A stretch of 64,000 nucleotides of DNA from Anaerolineae bacterium. GTDB taxonomy: Bacteria; Chloroflexota; Anaerolineae; Aggregatilineales; Phototrophicaceae. The stretch is from NCBI GenBank assembly GCA_022822305.1, contig JAJEBY010000016.1, forward strand, positions 186,001 to 250,000, written 5' to 3'. Shown here in pieces: positions 35,219 through 45,104 of this stretch. The stretch's first letter is position 1; the number at the start of each line of letters is the position of its first letter. Below the pieces are notes generated by a model, which was given only the letters and a program-made list of their open reading frames with translations, was not told the origin of the DNA and searched no databases. Made by a program: the position numbers and the translations under genes.

Positions 35219-37687
35219 TTATTCCAGGTCGAGAATCGACGCGCCCCAGATGTCACGATTGTATTCGGCGATCGTGCGGTCGGACGAGAAGAAACCCGAA
35301 CGCGCCGTATTCAAAATGGACATGGTCGTCCAGTGTTCCACATCTGCGTAGGCTCGCGTCGCCCGCTCGTGACACGACAAGTAGCTGGCGAAGTCCGCGC
35401 AGATCATGTATTCGTCATGATAGAGCAGCGAATCGACGATCGGTCTAAAGATCTCCGTATCGCCACCGGAGAATTGTCCGTTCGCAATCCAGTCGATCGC
35501 CTCGCGCAAGTCCGCGTTCTGTTCGTAATAGTGCCAGGGATGATAGCCGCCTTCCTTGGCGCTGAAGACCTCTTCCGCGGTCAATCCGAACAAGAAAAAA
35601 TTGTCCGCGCCGACCCGCTCTCGTATCTCGATATTGGCGCCATCAAGCGTGCCGATTGTCAAGGCCCCGTTCAGCGCAAACTTAATATTTCCGGTACCCG
35701 ATGCCTCTTTGCCGGCCAACGAAATCTGCTCGGATAGATTCGCCGCCGGATAGATCAACTGGCCGGAAGTGACATTGAAATTGGGGATGAACACGACGCG
35801 AAGCAGATCTGCCGCGACCGGATCGCGATTGATCACATCGGCGATGGCATTGATCAGCTTGATAATCAGCTTGGCCATATGATAACCGGGCGCGGCTTTG
35901 GCGCCGAAAACGAAGGTCATCGGCGTACATTCGGACGACGAGTCGGTTTTCAGACGCCGGTACAAATGCACGATATGCAACGCCTTCATCAGCTGCCGTT
36001 TGTATTCGTGCAAGCGCTTGACCATGACGTCAAACATCGATTCGGGATCGAGGTTCACGCCGACGCTGTCGCTCACAAAGGCGCCCAACTGAAGTTTATT
36101 TGCCGCCTTCATTTCTCGCCACGCCTCACGGAATTCCGGATCATCAACGAACGCTTCCAATTCTCGCAAGCGCTCCAGATCCGATAACCACCCGCCGCCG
36201 ATGCGTTCGGTGATCATGTCGGACAAGATAGGATTGGCCAGGCGCATGAATCGGCGAGGCGTGACGCCGTTGGTCTTGTTGCTGAATTTCTCCGGCCACA
36301 TGTCGGAGAAATCCGGGAATACGCGCGTTCGCAACAACTCTGATTGCAGCTCGGCGACGCCGTTGATCGAGTGACTGCCGACGCAAGCCAGGTTCGCCAT
36401 CCGCACTTGCTTTTCCGGTCCCTCTTCGATGATTGACATTCGCTCGACCCGACCGCTGTCATTGGGGAAGCTCATTCGAACTTCGTCCAAAAACCGATGA
36501 TTGATTTCGTAGATGATCTCCAGATGGCGCGGCAATACGCGCTCCATCAACCAGACCGGCCATTTCTCGAGCGCCTCGGGCAATAGCGTGTGCTGTGTCG
36601 CCGCGAAGGTTCGCCTGGTGGTTTGCCAGGCGCGTTCCCAATCAACGTTGTATTGATCGACCAGAAGCCGCATGAATTCCGCGATCGCGATGACCGGATG
36701 CGAATCGTTAAGATGGATGGCCGCCACATTGGGCAGCTCGTCCCATTCCACGTTCTTGATCATGAAGCGCCTGATGATGTCGTTCAGCGAACAGGCCACG
36801 AAGAAATACTGCTGCTTCAACCGCAGTTCTTTGCCCTGTGGCGTATTGTCGTTGGGATAGAGCACCTTGGTGACATTCTCGGAGCTGGTCTTTTCTTCGA
36901 CGGCGCGGCTGTAATCGCCGACATCAAAGAGCTGAAAATCAAACTCGCTGGTGGCGCGCGCTCCCCATAACCGCAGCATATTGACGGTGCTGGTTTTGTA
37001 GCCGGGAACCAGTGTGTGATAAGGCTGCCCCATGATGGTTTGATCCGGGATCCAGCGCGCGCGATAGTGACCGTCGGCGTCGGTGTAATGTTCAGTATGC
37101 CCGCCGAAACCGACCTCGACCATGTCATCCGGCTGCGGAAATTCCCAGGGGTTGCCGAGATATAGCCATTCGTCCGGGCTTTCCACCTGCCAACCGTCAC
37201 GGAAAGATTGCCGGAATATGCCATATTCGTATCGGATGCCGTAGCCGACCGCCGGGATATTCAAGGTCGCCAGCGAATCCATGAAGCAGGCCGAAAGTCG
37301 GCCCAGACCGCCGTTGCCCAAACCCGGCTCGATATCCAGGGCGAGCAGCTCGTCCAGATTGATGTCGTGTCGGCGCATAGACTCGCGAGCGAAGTCGTAG
37401 GTCTCGGTATAATGCAAGTTGCGTTCCAACTGATCGCCGAGCAGGTATTCCGCCGAGAGATAGTAGACAAATTTGGGATTCTGGCGGAAGTAACAATGCA
37501 CGTTGCGCTGCCAGTTGTACATCATGTAGTCGCGGACCGTGTGGGCGAGCGCCATGTACAAGTCGTGTTTTGAAGCCGTATAGGTCGCTTGACCGCGTGT
37601 ATAATAAAGATTGTCATGGAATTCTTGATCAAAAGCGTCGACCGAAAATCTAACCGGTGTGATGTTGTCAAAATGTTCAATCACCAT
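35219..37687 (-). CDS. glgP: Glycogen/starch phosphorylase
   Basis: 822 residues, the standard length of the long GT35 family. The pyridoxal-phosphate Lys lies in [20 protein letters not shown], and the sugar-binding GNGGLGRL block is near residue 130. It releases glucose-1-phosphate from alpha-1,4-glucan stores in the cytoplasm. AAAGGACGACGG precedes the ATG. It stands alone, with no glgABC nearby. Confidence 0.96.
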   Translation of the reverse strand: MVIEHFDNITPVRFSVDAFDQEFHDNLYYTRGQATYTASKHDLYMALAHTVRDYMMYNWQRNVHCYFRQNPKFVYYLSAEYLLGDQLERNLHYTETYDFARESMRRHDINLDELLALDIEPGLGNGGLGRLSACFMDSLATLNIPAVGYGIRYEYGIFRQSFRDGWQVESPDEWLYLGNPWEFPQPDDMVEVGFGGHTEHYTDADGHYRARWIPDQTIMGQPYHTLVPGYKTSTVNMLRLWGARATSEFDFQLFDVGDYSRAVEEKTSSENVTKVLYPNDNTPQGKELRLKQQYFFVACSLNDIIRRFMIKNVEWDELPNVAAIHLNDSHPVIAIAEFMRLLVDQYNVDWERAWQTTRRTFAATQHTLLPEALEKWPVWLMERVLPRHLEIIYEINHRFLDEVRMSFPNDSGRVERMSIIEEGPEKQVRMANLACVGSHSINGVAELQSELLRTRVFPDFSDMWPEKFSNKTNGVTPRRFMRLANPILSDMITERIGGGWLSDLERLRELEAFVDDPEFREAWREMKAANKLQLGAFVSDSVGVNLDPESMFDVMVKRLHEYKRQLMKALHIVHLYRRLKTDSSSECTPMTFVFGAKAAPGYHMAKLIIKLINAIADVINRDPVAADLLRVVFIPNFNVTSGQLIYPAANLSEQISLAGKEASGTGNIKFALNGALTIGTLDGANIEIRERVGADNFFLFGLTAEEVFSAKEGGYHPWHYYEQNADLREAIDWIANGQFSGGDTEIFRPIVDSLLYHDEYMICADFASYLSCHERATRAYADVEHWTTMSILNTARSGFFSSDRTIAEYNRDIWGASILDLE

Positions 37688-38143
37688 CCGTCGTCCTTTC
37701 TACTCGCATTCCCGGCAGCTCGTTTTTGGCGCGGAATGTCTCGGCTCCTATCCAATGCTATCGCGGAGCGCATAGATTACAATTCTAACACTAGCGCATC
37801 GTAACATGCCACAGCAGGCGCTTGCTACATTCGCCGAAGAAACGTCATCCTGTTCCAACCGTCTCTTCAATCGCCGGCGGGATACAACCGGGCGAGGATC
37901 CCACACACTCACATTGTACACCGATTGGCAACGACGGGATGCGCGCGGCGTCTCGGGATGCGGACGCCGATCCAGGCGAAAATCACGATGTCGACGCCGA
38001 CAACAGCTATCAAGCGGCCTTGGCTGAATGTCGTCCCACTCCGATCCGTCGGCTGCTGGAAATTGTGCGTCCGCAGTCGCCAACCTGGGTCTACCAGCGT
38101 ACTTGGATGGCTCGGCTCGGGATGTTTGCCGATGCGACTCCCG
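37688..38143. other. 456-bp gap between glgP and the PhyH-like gene
   Basis: No credible protein is seen on either strand; the open frames have composition unlike the neighbouring genes. A 6-bp inverted repeat GGCGTC/GACGCC occurs at 37947-37968. The glgP promoter should lie here, but no convincing -35/-10 pair was found. Confidence 0.5.
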
Positions 38144-38959
38144 CTACTCCGGCACGAGCGGTTGCTGCGGCCGCACGATTTGCAATCTATCCGGTGACAA
38201 TCGCGCCGCAAGTTCGTCCGATACCTGGTAGCCGTGTCTGAAATTGCCCCAGGAGGGACCGTAGCGGAAGACGATGATGCGACGTTCTCCAGGATTGACT
38301 CGCTCAGCAGACCCGTGCGAAAGCGCGTCAACGAACAAGATCGCATCCCCGGCATCCATGTGGATTTCGATGGCCCCTTCGACATCATCGACCGACGAAT
38401 TGTCACCGCGCATGCGGTTGCGCTCGGCATCGGGGTGGGGAAAGTTGGCTTTGTGGCTGCCGGGCACAACCATGGTCGCGCCATCGCCCGACTTGATATC
38501 TGTCAGCGCCATCAAGATGTTGATCTGCCCGCAATGAAATCGACCGTTGAAGAAACGATACTGAGTGCGCTTGGCGCCCTCGTGTCCGCCCGAATGAAAG
38601 CCGATGGCCTCTCCTGGTCCGCGAATGTTGGCGAAGCACTCGTCGATGAAGAGAGGACCGTGATTGTAATCGAAAGTGTCGGCGCCGCCGACGAAACATT
38701 TCACCTTCTCGATCCATGACGGGTGGTCGATCAACCCTTCGAATGCCGCGCCGCCTTCATAAATCTGCTGCAAATTGACGCCGTCATTATCGGCAAAGTT
38801 GTGTCCATGCACGCGTCCTTTCCATTCGCCCAACTGAATTGGCAGCAGGGCGTCGAGCGCCGCGTTGAGGTCGCTCACCTCAACGGCGGATAATGCGCCC
38901 TTCAAGAGCAAGAATCCGTTGAGATCGAAGAAATACTTGTCTCGGTCGCTTGCGTTCAT
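38144..38959 (-). CDS. Phytanoyl-CoA dioxygenase (PhyH) family protein, HxG variant
   Basis: 271 residues of the PhyH branch of Fe(II)/2-oxoglutarate enzymes. The distal His215 and Arg226 (SHGSAERVNPGERR) have the 11-residue spacing seen in human PAHX (H264/R275). The first motif reads His122-Ser-Gly124 in GFHSGGHEG, so the usual Asp/Glu iron ligand is missing. PGSHK is conserved. Hydroxylases need that carboxylate; halogenases of the superfamily have Ala or Gly there. Related environmental proteins are common and uncharacterised. It lies 142 bp downstream of an isomerase gene on the same strand. Confidence 0.8.
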   Translation of the reverse strand: MNASDRDKYFFDLNGFLLLKGALSAVEVSDLNAALDALLPIQLGEWKGRVHGHNFADNDGVNLQQIYEGGAAFEGLIDHPSWIEKVKCFVGGADTFDYNHGPLFIDECFANIRGPGEAIGFHSGGHEGAKRTQYRFFNGRFHCGQINILMALTDIKSGDGATMVVPGSHKANFPHPDAERNRMRGDNSSVDDVEGAIEIHMDAGDAILFVDALSHGSAERVNPGERRIIVFRYGPSWGNFRHGYQVSDELAARLSPDRLQIVRPQQPLVPE

Positions 38960-39101
38960 GCATTTTCTCCCGTCAGCCGGTATGCCTCGTCACCGTAGTT
39001 GTCCGCCGGATGCGCGTCCGTGGCAGATGATTGACGAAGTCGAGTCCACGGCCAATGTCGACCCAGCTCAAGAGACTGCGTTAAACGGGCGCGACAACAG
39101 G

Positions 39102-39878
39102 TCACGCGTCCAGCGCCCGCAAGAGAATATCTCGGCTCTGCGCCAGCGCGTCAACCGGATCGGCCAACTCAGGATGCAGTTCCAAGCTGACGGCGCCTGA
39201 GTAATCTGAGCGGCGCAGCGCGCTGATAGTTTCCAACAAGGTCGCTTCAGTCATCACGCCATCGAGCAGCGCCAGGTGCAGATCGTCTTGGCCATCGTTG
39301 TCATCGAAATGCACGTAGGCCAGTTTATCGCCCGCCGCCTCAATCACTTCGGTCGGATTTTCGCCCGTCATCTGAATGTGCCCGCTGTCGTAGAGCAAGT
39401 ATGCATTGGGATGACTCAGATCCCGCAAGAACTTGAGCGTTGCTGCAGCCGAATGCAGCGCGGTGCCGGGAAAATGCTCAACTGCCATTTTGATGCCGCG
39501 CGCCGCCGCCTTATCCGCCAACTCCGCCAGCGCGTCAGCATAACGTCGCATGGCCGCGGTTTCGTCTTCTGTCCCCGGAATGATATAAATCGTACCGGCG
39601 CCGAGAGTCGACGCGTGGTCGATGGCCTCGGCAACGTGCGTGATGGCGCGACTCCGAGCCTTATCATTCTCGTGATCGAGGGCGCAACCCGCCGGCATAT
39701 CGAAGGAGGCGCCAAGGCACGACACCTGCAGGCCCAGCTCCGCCGCAAGTTGCTTGCGCGCGGCCGTTCGCAAATGACCGGGCTGAACATCAATCCATTC
39801 GAAGCCCAGTTCGTGGATTTGCCGCAGCAATTTGTCTTCCGGACCGGTAAGCGCCCAAACGCAGCAAGCGAGTTGCAC
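39102..39878 (-). CDS. Sugar phosphate isomerase/epimerase (TIM barrel)
   Basis: About 258 residues of the AP_endonuc_2 superfamily. Metal-ligand segments are visible: MAVEHFP (Glu), LLYDSGH (Asp), VHFDDNDG (His/Asp) and SLELHPE (Glu). The GTG at 39878 is chosen because GAGGA lies 6 bp upstream; the ATG at 39935 has no ribosome binding site. It diverges from the SDR operon across 127 bp holding a palindrome and a promoter. Its partner on the same strand is the PhyH-like gene. Confidence 0.85.
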   Translation of the reverse strand: MQLACCVWALTGPEDKLLRQIHELGFEWIDVQPGHLRTAARKQLAAELGLQVSCLGASFDMPAGCALDHENDKARSRAITHVAEAIDHASTLGAGTIYIIPGTEDETAAMRRYADALAELADKAAARGIKMAVEHFPGTALHSAAATLKFLRDLSHPNAYLLYDSGHIQMTGENPTEVIEAAGDKLAYVHFDDNDGQDDLHLALLDGVMTEATLLETISALRRSDYSGAVSLELHPELADPVDALAQSRDILLRALDA

Positions 39879-39935
39879 GGATTCCTCGCGATGTCTTCTC
39901 CAATATCCGTACCATGATAACCAGCCGCTTGCCAT

Positions 39936-39952
39936 TTGTCACAAATTGACAA
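39936..39952. promoter_or_regulatory. Palindromic operator candidate in a divergent spacer
   Basis: Perfect inverted repeat TTGTCA-CAAAT-TGACAA, which includes the -35 box of the SDR promoter and could also affect the divergent isomerase gene. Confidence 0.45.
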
Positions 39953-39974
39953 GCCACAAGGCCAGGCGTAAACT
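39946..39974 (+). promoter_or_regulatory. Sigma-70-type promoter of the SDR-amidase operon
   Basis: TTGACA, 17-bp spacer, TAAACT (4 of 6), about 30 bp before the SDR start. The bases 39942-39957 are identical to 12325-12340. Confidence 0.65.
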
Positions 39975-40005
39975 TGATGGAGTTTCCCGCCGGGAGGATT
40001 TCCCT

Positions 40006-40764
40006 ATGGCAATATCGCCTCGAATTTCGCTTATCACCGGCGCCGGTTCCGGTATCGGGCGCGCCACCGCGCATGCGTTTTGGGAGGCCGGGCACACCGT
40101 CGTCCTGGCCGGTCGCCGCGAGGCGAAATTGCGCCAAACCGTGAATGAAGCCGCTGTTGACGAGACGCGCGCGCTGATCGTTCCCACCGACGTCAGCGAT
40201 CGCCGCGCAGTTGTCGAGTTATTCGCCAGGATCAAGTCATCCTACGGCCGGTTGGATGTGCTCTTCAACAATGCCGGCATCAGCGCTATCGCCGATCCCC
40301 TGGAATCCATAAGCGAAGAAGATTGGATGTCGGTGGTCGGCGTCAATCTTAACGGCGCATTCTGGTGTATTCAGGAAGCCTTCAAACTGATGAAATCACA
40401 GCAGCCGAGAGGCGGTCGCATCATCAACAACGGCTCTATCTCCGCCCACGTGCCACGACCCAACGCCGCGCCCTATACCGCCACCAAGCACGCCGTGACC
40501 GGATTGACCAAGTCGATCGCGCTGGATGGCCGAGCTTACGATATCGCCTGCGGACAAATTGATATTGGCAATGCCGGCACCGAAATGACCGAGCGCATGG
40601 GCACAGGCGTCCCGCAAGCGGATGGCGCCAACAGGATCGAACCTAGATTCGACGTGCGGCATGCGGCGGAAGCAGTGCTGTACATGGCGAGCTTGCCGCT
40701 CGATACCAACGTCCCATTCATGACCGTCATGGCAAATAAAATGCCTTACGCCGGTCGAGGCTAG
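40006..40764 (+). CDS. Short-chain dehydrogenase/reductase (SDR)
   Basis: 252 residues. The cofactor motif TGAGSGIG is near residue 10, NNAG near residue 88, and the catalytic Ser (NGSIS) with YTATK follow. GGGAGGATTTCCCT precedes ATG 40006; the longer frame from 39832 overlaps the divergent gene and is not used. It reduces or oxidises a small alcohol/ketone with NAD(P). It starts an operon whose next gene, an amidase, is 4 bp away. Confidence 0.9.
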   Translation: MAISPRISLITGAGSGIGRATAHAFWEAGHTVVLAGRREAKLRQTVNEAAVDETRALIVPTDVSDRRAVVELFARIKSSYGRLDVLFNNAGISAIADPLESISEEDWMSVVGVNLNGAFWCIQEAFKLMKSQQPRGGRIINNGSISAHVPRPNAAPYTATKHAVTGLTKSIALDGRAYDIACGQIDIGNAGTEMTERMGTGVPQADGANRIEPRFDVRHAAEAVLYMASLPLDTNVPFMTVMANKMPYAGRG

Positions 40765-40768
40765 CGCT

Positions 40769-42214
40769 ATGAGCGACCATGCGACTGAATTAATCTGGAT
40801 GACTGCCGCCGAGCTGGCGGAGAAGATTCGCCAGCGCGAGCTATCGGCAGTCGAAGTTTTGACGGCGCATCTCGAGCGAATTGATGCTGTCAATCCTGCC
40901 TTGAACGCCATCGTAACGTATTTGCCGGAATTGGCCATGGAAAGCGCGCGCCAGGCGGATGAAAGGCAAGCCCGGGGCGAGCGGCTCGGTCCGCTGCATG
41001 GCTTGCCGATCGCGCACAAAGACCTGTTTCAGACCAAGGGCATCCGAACGACCTGGGGATCGCCGGTCTTCCGCGAACATGTGCCGGCAATTGACGATTT
41101 GATCATCGCGCGCTTGCAAGCCGCTGGCTGCGTCACGCTGGGCAAAACCAACGTACCCGAATTCGGCGCCGGCTCGCATACATTCAATCCGGTCTTTGGC
41201 GCCACGCGCAATCCTTACGATCCCGGCAAGACTTGCGGCGGCAGCAGCGGCGGGGCAGCCGTCGCTTTGGCGGCCGGCATGATTCCAATCGCGGACGGCA
41301 GCGATATGGGCGGATCCCTGCGCAATCCAGCCAGCTTCTGCAATGTCGTCGGTTTTCGACCGTCGCCCGGCCGCGTGCCCAACTATCCCGCGCTGAATGC
41401 CTGGTCGACCTTGGGTGTCTCCGGACCCATGGGCCGGACCGTGCAGGACGTGGCGCTGATGTTGCAAGCTATCGCCGGATACGATCCGCGTTCGCCCATC
41501 GCCATACATGAACCCGGTTCGATTTTCGCGAAACGACTCGATCGTGATTTCGCCGGTACTATGCTGGCCTGGAGCCCGGATTTGGGCGAGCTGGCCGTGG
41601 ATCCGAGCGTGATTGACACTATCAGCGGCCAGTTGCGGATATTCTCTGATTTGGGCTGCATAGTCGAAGCGGCCGCTCCAGACTTCCGCGATGCCTACGA
41701 CATCTTTCAGACCTTGCGCGCCTGGAGCTTCGAACTTGCTCATGCCGACAATTTCGCTCGCTTCGGCGAAGAGCATTTCAAAGACACGATTCGCTGGAAT
41801 GTGGAACAGGGCCGGGGACTCAGCGCCGCGCGAATCAGCCGCATCGACGTCAAACGCACAGAACTCTTCCAGCGCGTGCGCGAATTCCTGGATACCTACG
41901 AGTATCTGCTCCTGCCGACGACGCAGGTTCCGCCTTTCCCAATCGAATGGGAGTTTCCGACGAAAATCAACGGCGAATTGATGCGCACCTACATCGACTG
42001 GATGATGAGCTGCGCCTATATCACCGTGACTGGATTACCGGCCATATCCGTGCCCTGCGGCTTCACCAAATCCGGCTTGCCGGTGGGCTTGCAGATCGTC
42101 GGGCGGCCGCACGCGGATTTCGCGGTGCTGCAGCTGGCTTACGCCTTTCAGGAAGCGACCTTGTTCTATCGGCAGCGTCCGACGCTCGGAGACCCAAGCG
42201 GCGGCATCTGCTAA
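40769..42214 (+). CDS. Amidase (amidase signature family)
   Basis: 481 residues. The catalytic triad is Lys in AHKDLF, cis-Ser in GGSSGGAAVA and the nucleophile Ser in GSDMGGSLRNP. It hydrolyses a carboxamide to acid and ammonia. It resembles GatA in motifs, but GatB and GatC are not adjacent and the metabolic neighbours favour a catabolic amidase. Genes on both sides face the same way; an LctP-like permease follows 60 bp later. Confidence 0.9.
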   Translation: MSDHATELIWMTAAELAEKIRQRELSAVEVLTAHLERIDAVNPALNAIVTYLPELAMESARQADERQARGERLGPLHGLPIAHKDLFQTKGIRTTWGSPVFREHVPAIDDLIIARLQAAGCVTLGKTNVPEFGAGSHTFNPVFGATRNPYDPGKTCGGSSGGAAVALAAGMIPIADGSDMGGSLRNPASFCNVVGFRPSPGRVPNYPALNAWSTLGVSGPMGRTVQDVALMLQAIAGYDPRSPIAIHEPGSIFAKRLDRDFAGTMLAWSPDLGELAVDPSVIDTISGQLRIFSDLGCIVEAAAPDFRDAYDIFQTLRAWSFELAHADNFARFGEEHFKDTIRWNVEQGRGLSAARISRIDVKRTELFQRVREFLDTYEYLLLPTTQVPPFPIEWEFPTKINGELMRTYIDWMMSCAYITVTGLPAISVPCGFTKSGLPVGLQIVGRPHADFAVLQLAYAFQEATLFYRQRPTLGDPSGGIC

Positions 42215-42274
42215 TCGCCAAATCCCGCGACACAAGTCCTAATCGACCCTAGACCATTCGCCAGGAGACCTAAC

Positions 42275-43837
42275 TTGGATCTGAATCTTAGCAACTGGCT
42301 GCTGGCGTTGAGCCCGGTCCTGACCGTGCTGTTGTTGATGGTTGGCTTTGGCTGGGGCGGCAGCCGCGCTGGATTGGCGGGACTGTTGGTGGCGCTGACG
42401 CTGGCGGTGACGGCGTTCGGAGGCGACGCCGAATTGATTATTGTCGCCATCGGAAAGTCAATCTTGCTGGCGGTGGACGTGCTCTACATCGTCTGGATGG
42501 CGCTGTTCTTTTACAACGTCACCAACGAAGCCGGCGCCGTTGCTGTGCTAGGCAGCAGCCTGCAGCGCCTGACCGCGGATCCCGCCGCGCAAAGCCTGTT
42601 GATCAGCTGGGTATTTGTATCGCTCTTGCAAGGCGTCGGCGGATTCGGCGTGCCGGTCGCGGTGGTAGCGCCGCTGTTGGTCGGCCTGGGTTACACGGCA
42701 ACGCAATCCGTCATCATGGCTTCGCTCGGCCACGGCTGGGCGGTGACCTTCGGTTCGCTGGGAACATCGTTCGTGGCCCTAACCGCCGTAACCGGCCTCC
42801 CGGGCGAGATTCTCGCGCACGACGCCGCTGTGATTCTCGGCATGGCTTGTCTGCTCAGCGGCGCCTTGGTCGCCTATGTGAGCGCCGGTTGGAGCGGCTT
42901 TCTGCGCTCGCTGCCGATGCTGATCGTCGTCGGCGCGGTCATGGGATTTACCCAGTGGTGGATCGCTACCAACGGCATGTGGACGCTCGGTTCGACTTCG
43001 GGCGCCCTGGCGGGCGCGCTCGCTGGCGTGATCTTCGTGCTTTCTCCCTTTCACCGTGGGCGCGCGCGAAAAGTCGAGCATCAACAGTTGGACGACTCGC
43101 GCAGTTTGCCTCTGGCGCTGGCCGCCTATCTGATTCTGTTGCTGCTGGCATTCGCTACCAACTTGATCGAGCCGCTCGAATCAGTCGTGGATGCGATCAC
43201 TTTACGGATCGCTTTCCCAGCCGTAGAAACCGCAGCCGGCTGGCAGGTGCCGAGTGAGCTCGGCCGCACGATCAGCGTATTTGGGCATGCCGGCGCCATT
43301 CTGTTTTATGCGGGCGGCATCGCTTTTCTGCTTTATCGACGAGAAGGCTACTTCAATGGAGAGGGCGCGTGGCGCCGCATCTGGACGAAGGTCCGCCGCT
43401 CCGCGCTGAAATCGACAATTTCGATACTGGCTCTGGTGGCGATGGCGTCGCTCATGACCCACACGGGCATGACTCAGATGATCGCCCGCGGGATCAGCGA
43501 AACCTTCAGCGCCACAGTCTATCCCCTCTTCGCGCCCTACATTGGCGCGCTCGGCGCCTTCATGACCGGCAGCAATACCAATTCCAATGTTGTCTTTGGC
43601 GCTCTGCAGCAGCAGACGGCAATCTTGCTGTCTCTCAGCGTGCCGATAGTCTTGGCGGGGCAAACTGCGGGCGCTTCTCTGGGCAGCGTCCTGGCGCCCG
43701 CCAAAATCATCGTCGGCTGCAGCACAGTTGGACTCGGCGGGCAAGAAGGACCGGTCATCCGTCGCATGCTCTTGCTTGGACTTATACCGGTCGTTTTCGT
43801 GTCGCTGGTGACATTTGTGCGGCTGGCCGGCTCATGA
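42275..43837 (+). CDS. L-lactate permease (LctP) family transporter
   Basis: 520 residues and about 13 membrane helices. LctP features include LQGVGGFGVPVAVVAPLLVGLG, LGHGWAVTFGSLG and FMTGSNTNSNVVFGALQQQTA. The family takes up lactate, glycolate or similar hydroxy-acids with protons. The TTG start is supported by AGGAG 7 bp upstream. The stop overlaps the aminotransferase start (ATGA). It may import the acid used by this operon, or export the acid released by the amidase. Confidence 0.88.
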   Translation: MDLNLSNWLLALSPVLTVLLLMVGFGWGGSRAGLAGLLVALTLAVTAFGGDAELIIVAIGKSILLAVDVLYIVWMALFFYNVTNEAGAVAVLGSSLQRLTADPAAQSLLISWVFVSLLQGVGGFGVPVAVVAPLLVGLGYTATQSVIMASLGHGWAVTFGSLGTSFVALTAVTGLPGEILAHDAAVILGMACLLSGALVAYVSAGWSGFLRSLPMLIVVGAVMGFTQWWIATNGMWTLGSTSGALAGALAGVIFVLSPFHRGRARKVEHQQLDDSRSLPLALAAYLILLLLAFATNLIEPLESVVDAITLRIAFPAVETAAGWQVPSELGRTISVFGHAGAILFYAGGIAFLLYRREGYFNGEGAWRRIWTKVRRSALKSTISILALVAMASLMTHTGMTQMIARGISETFSATVYPLFAPYIGALGAFMTGSNTNSNVVFGALQQQTAILLSLSVPIVLAGQTAGASLGSVLAPAKIIVGCSTVGLGGQEGPVIRRMLLLGLIPVVFVSLVTFVRLAGS

Positions 43838-45087
43838 ACGAGCTGGCGATTTTCGGCGGCGAGCGGACCCGCGTCGAGCCATTCCCAGCCTGGCCCGTTC
43901 ATGACCAACGGGATGTTGACGCCGTCGCGGCGGTCGTGCGCAGCGGCAATTGGGGCGGCTTCCCGTACCCCGGTCCGGCAACCGAACGCTTCCTCGACGC
44001 CTTCCTGGCGCTGCAGGGCGGTGATTATGCCGTCGCCATGATGAATGGCTCCATCACGATGGAAGTCGCATTGCGCGCGGCCGGCATCGGCTGGGGCGAT
44101 GAAGTCATTGTGCCGGCATATACTTTCCAAGCCACGGCTTCCGCGCCGATGATGGCCGGAGCGCTTCCCGTCTTCGTCGATATTGATCCCGATACATTTT
44201 GTATAGATCCTCGCGCGATTGAAGCGGCCATCACCGACCGCACCCGCGCCATCATTCCCGTGCACATCGCCTCGCAAATGGCCGATATGAACGCCATTAT
44301 GGAGATTGCGGCAAAGCGCGACTTGATCGTGATCGAAGATGCCGCGCATGCTCATGGCGCAGTCTGGGACGGAATGGGCGCGGGCAGCTGGGGGGACTTC
44401 GGCTCCTTCAGTATGCAGTCAACCAAGAGCCTGACGGCGGGGGAGGGCGGCGTCCTGCTGTGTCGGTCGCAGGAGCGCGCCTGGCGCGCGGCCAGCATCA
44501 TCGATTGCGGACGCCCCCACGATCCTGACGGCGAACTTTACACGCTGGGCGCGAACTATCGCATGAGCGAACTTCAGGCCGCCTTGCTCAGTGTTGCCCT
44601 CGAACGCTTTCCGGCGCAATTCAAACAGCGTGAGCTGATGGCCAAGTATCTGGATGAGGCGCTAAGCGAGGTTGAGGGCGTTCGCGTGCTGCCGCAAGAC
44701 GAGCGGCATCACCGGCGGGCGATTTACAAATACACCTTTGCAATTGACCCCGGCGCATTTGGCGCGACCAATGGCATCCTGGAGCGCGCCCTGCTGGCTG
44801 AGGGTATTCCCTGCTGGCGCGGCTACGATCCCATGTATCGCTACGATTTGTTCCAGCCAGGTTTGTCTCGTCTGCCCGTGCCCAGCGCCTTCCCCGAATA
44901 CTTCGACTTCGAGCGCATGCATTTGCCCGTCACCGAACGCGTCAGCGCTCGCGAGGGCATGTGGCTGGACGAGAGCATATTCCGCGCTGGCGAAAGCGCC
45001 GTCGACGATGTCGCCGCCGCCCTGGAAAAAGCCCGGAACGCGCTGGCTAGAGATCCCGCGCTGGCTGATCGAATACGACAGTCGTAA
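43834..45087 (+). CDS. DegT/DnrJ/EryC1/StrS-type aminotransferase
   Basis: 417 residues, type I PLP fold. The Schiff-base Lys lies in SMQSTKSLTAGEGG and the upstream aromatic/Asp site in VIEDAAHAHGA. GANYRMSELQAALL is typical of the family. Members transaminate keto-sugars or cyclitol ketones. The long frame starting at 43369 lies inside the permease gene; ATG 43834 overlaps its stop by 4 bp. Together with the SDR this suggests oxidation then transamination of a cyclitol or sugar ketone (inference). Confidence 0.9.
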   Translation: MNELAIFGGERTRVEPFPAWPVHDQRDVDAVAAVVRSGNWGGFPYPGPATERFLDAFLALQGGDYAVAMMNGSITMEVALRAAGIGWGDEVIVPAYTFQATASAPMMAGALPVFVDIDPDTFCIDPRAIEAAITDRTRAIIPVHIASQMADMNAIMEIAAKRDLIVIEDAAHAHGAVWDGMGAGSWGDFGSFSMQSTKSLTAGEGGVLLCRSQERAWRAASIIDCGRPHDPDGELYTLGANYRMSELQAALLSVALERFPAQFKQRELMAKYLDEALSEVEGVRVLPQDERHHRRAIYKYTFAIDPGAFGATNGILERALLAEGIPCWRGYDPMYRYDLFQPGLSRLPVPSAFPEYFDFERMHLPVTERVSAREGMWLDESIFRAGESAVDDVAAALEKARNALARDPALADRIRQS

Positions 45088-45104
45088 CCGCTCATTATCG
45101 GCAA

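Noticed and set aside
37822..38241. Small + strand gene between glgP and the PhyH-like gene
   Set aside because: The frame overlaps the 3' end of the PhyH-like gene, has no ribosome binding site and no recognisable features.
43369..43833. 155-codon extension of the DegT-type aminotransferase
   Set aside because: It is within the LctP-like permease gene and has unrelated composition.
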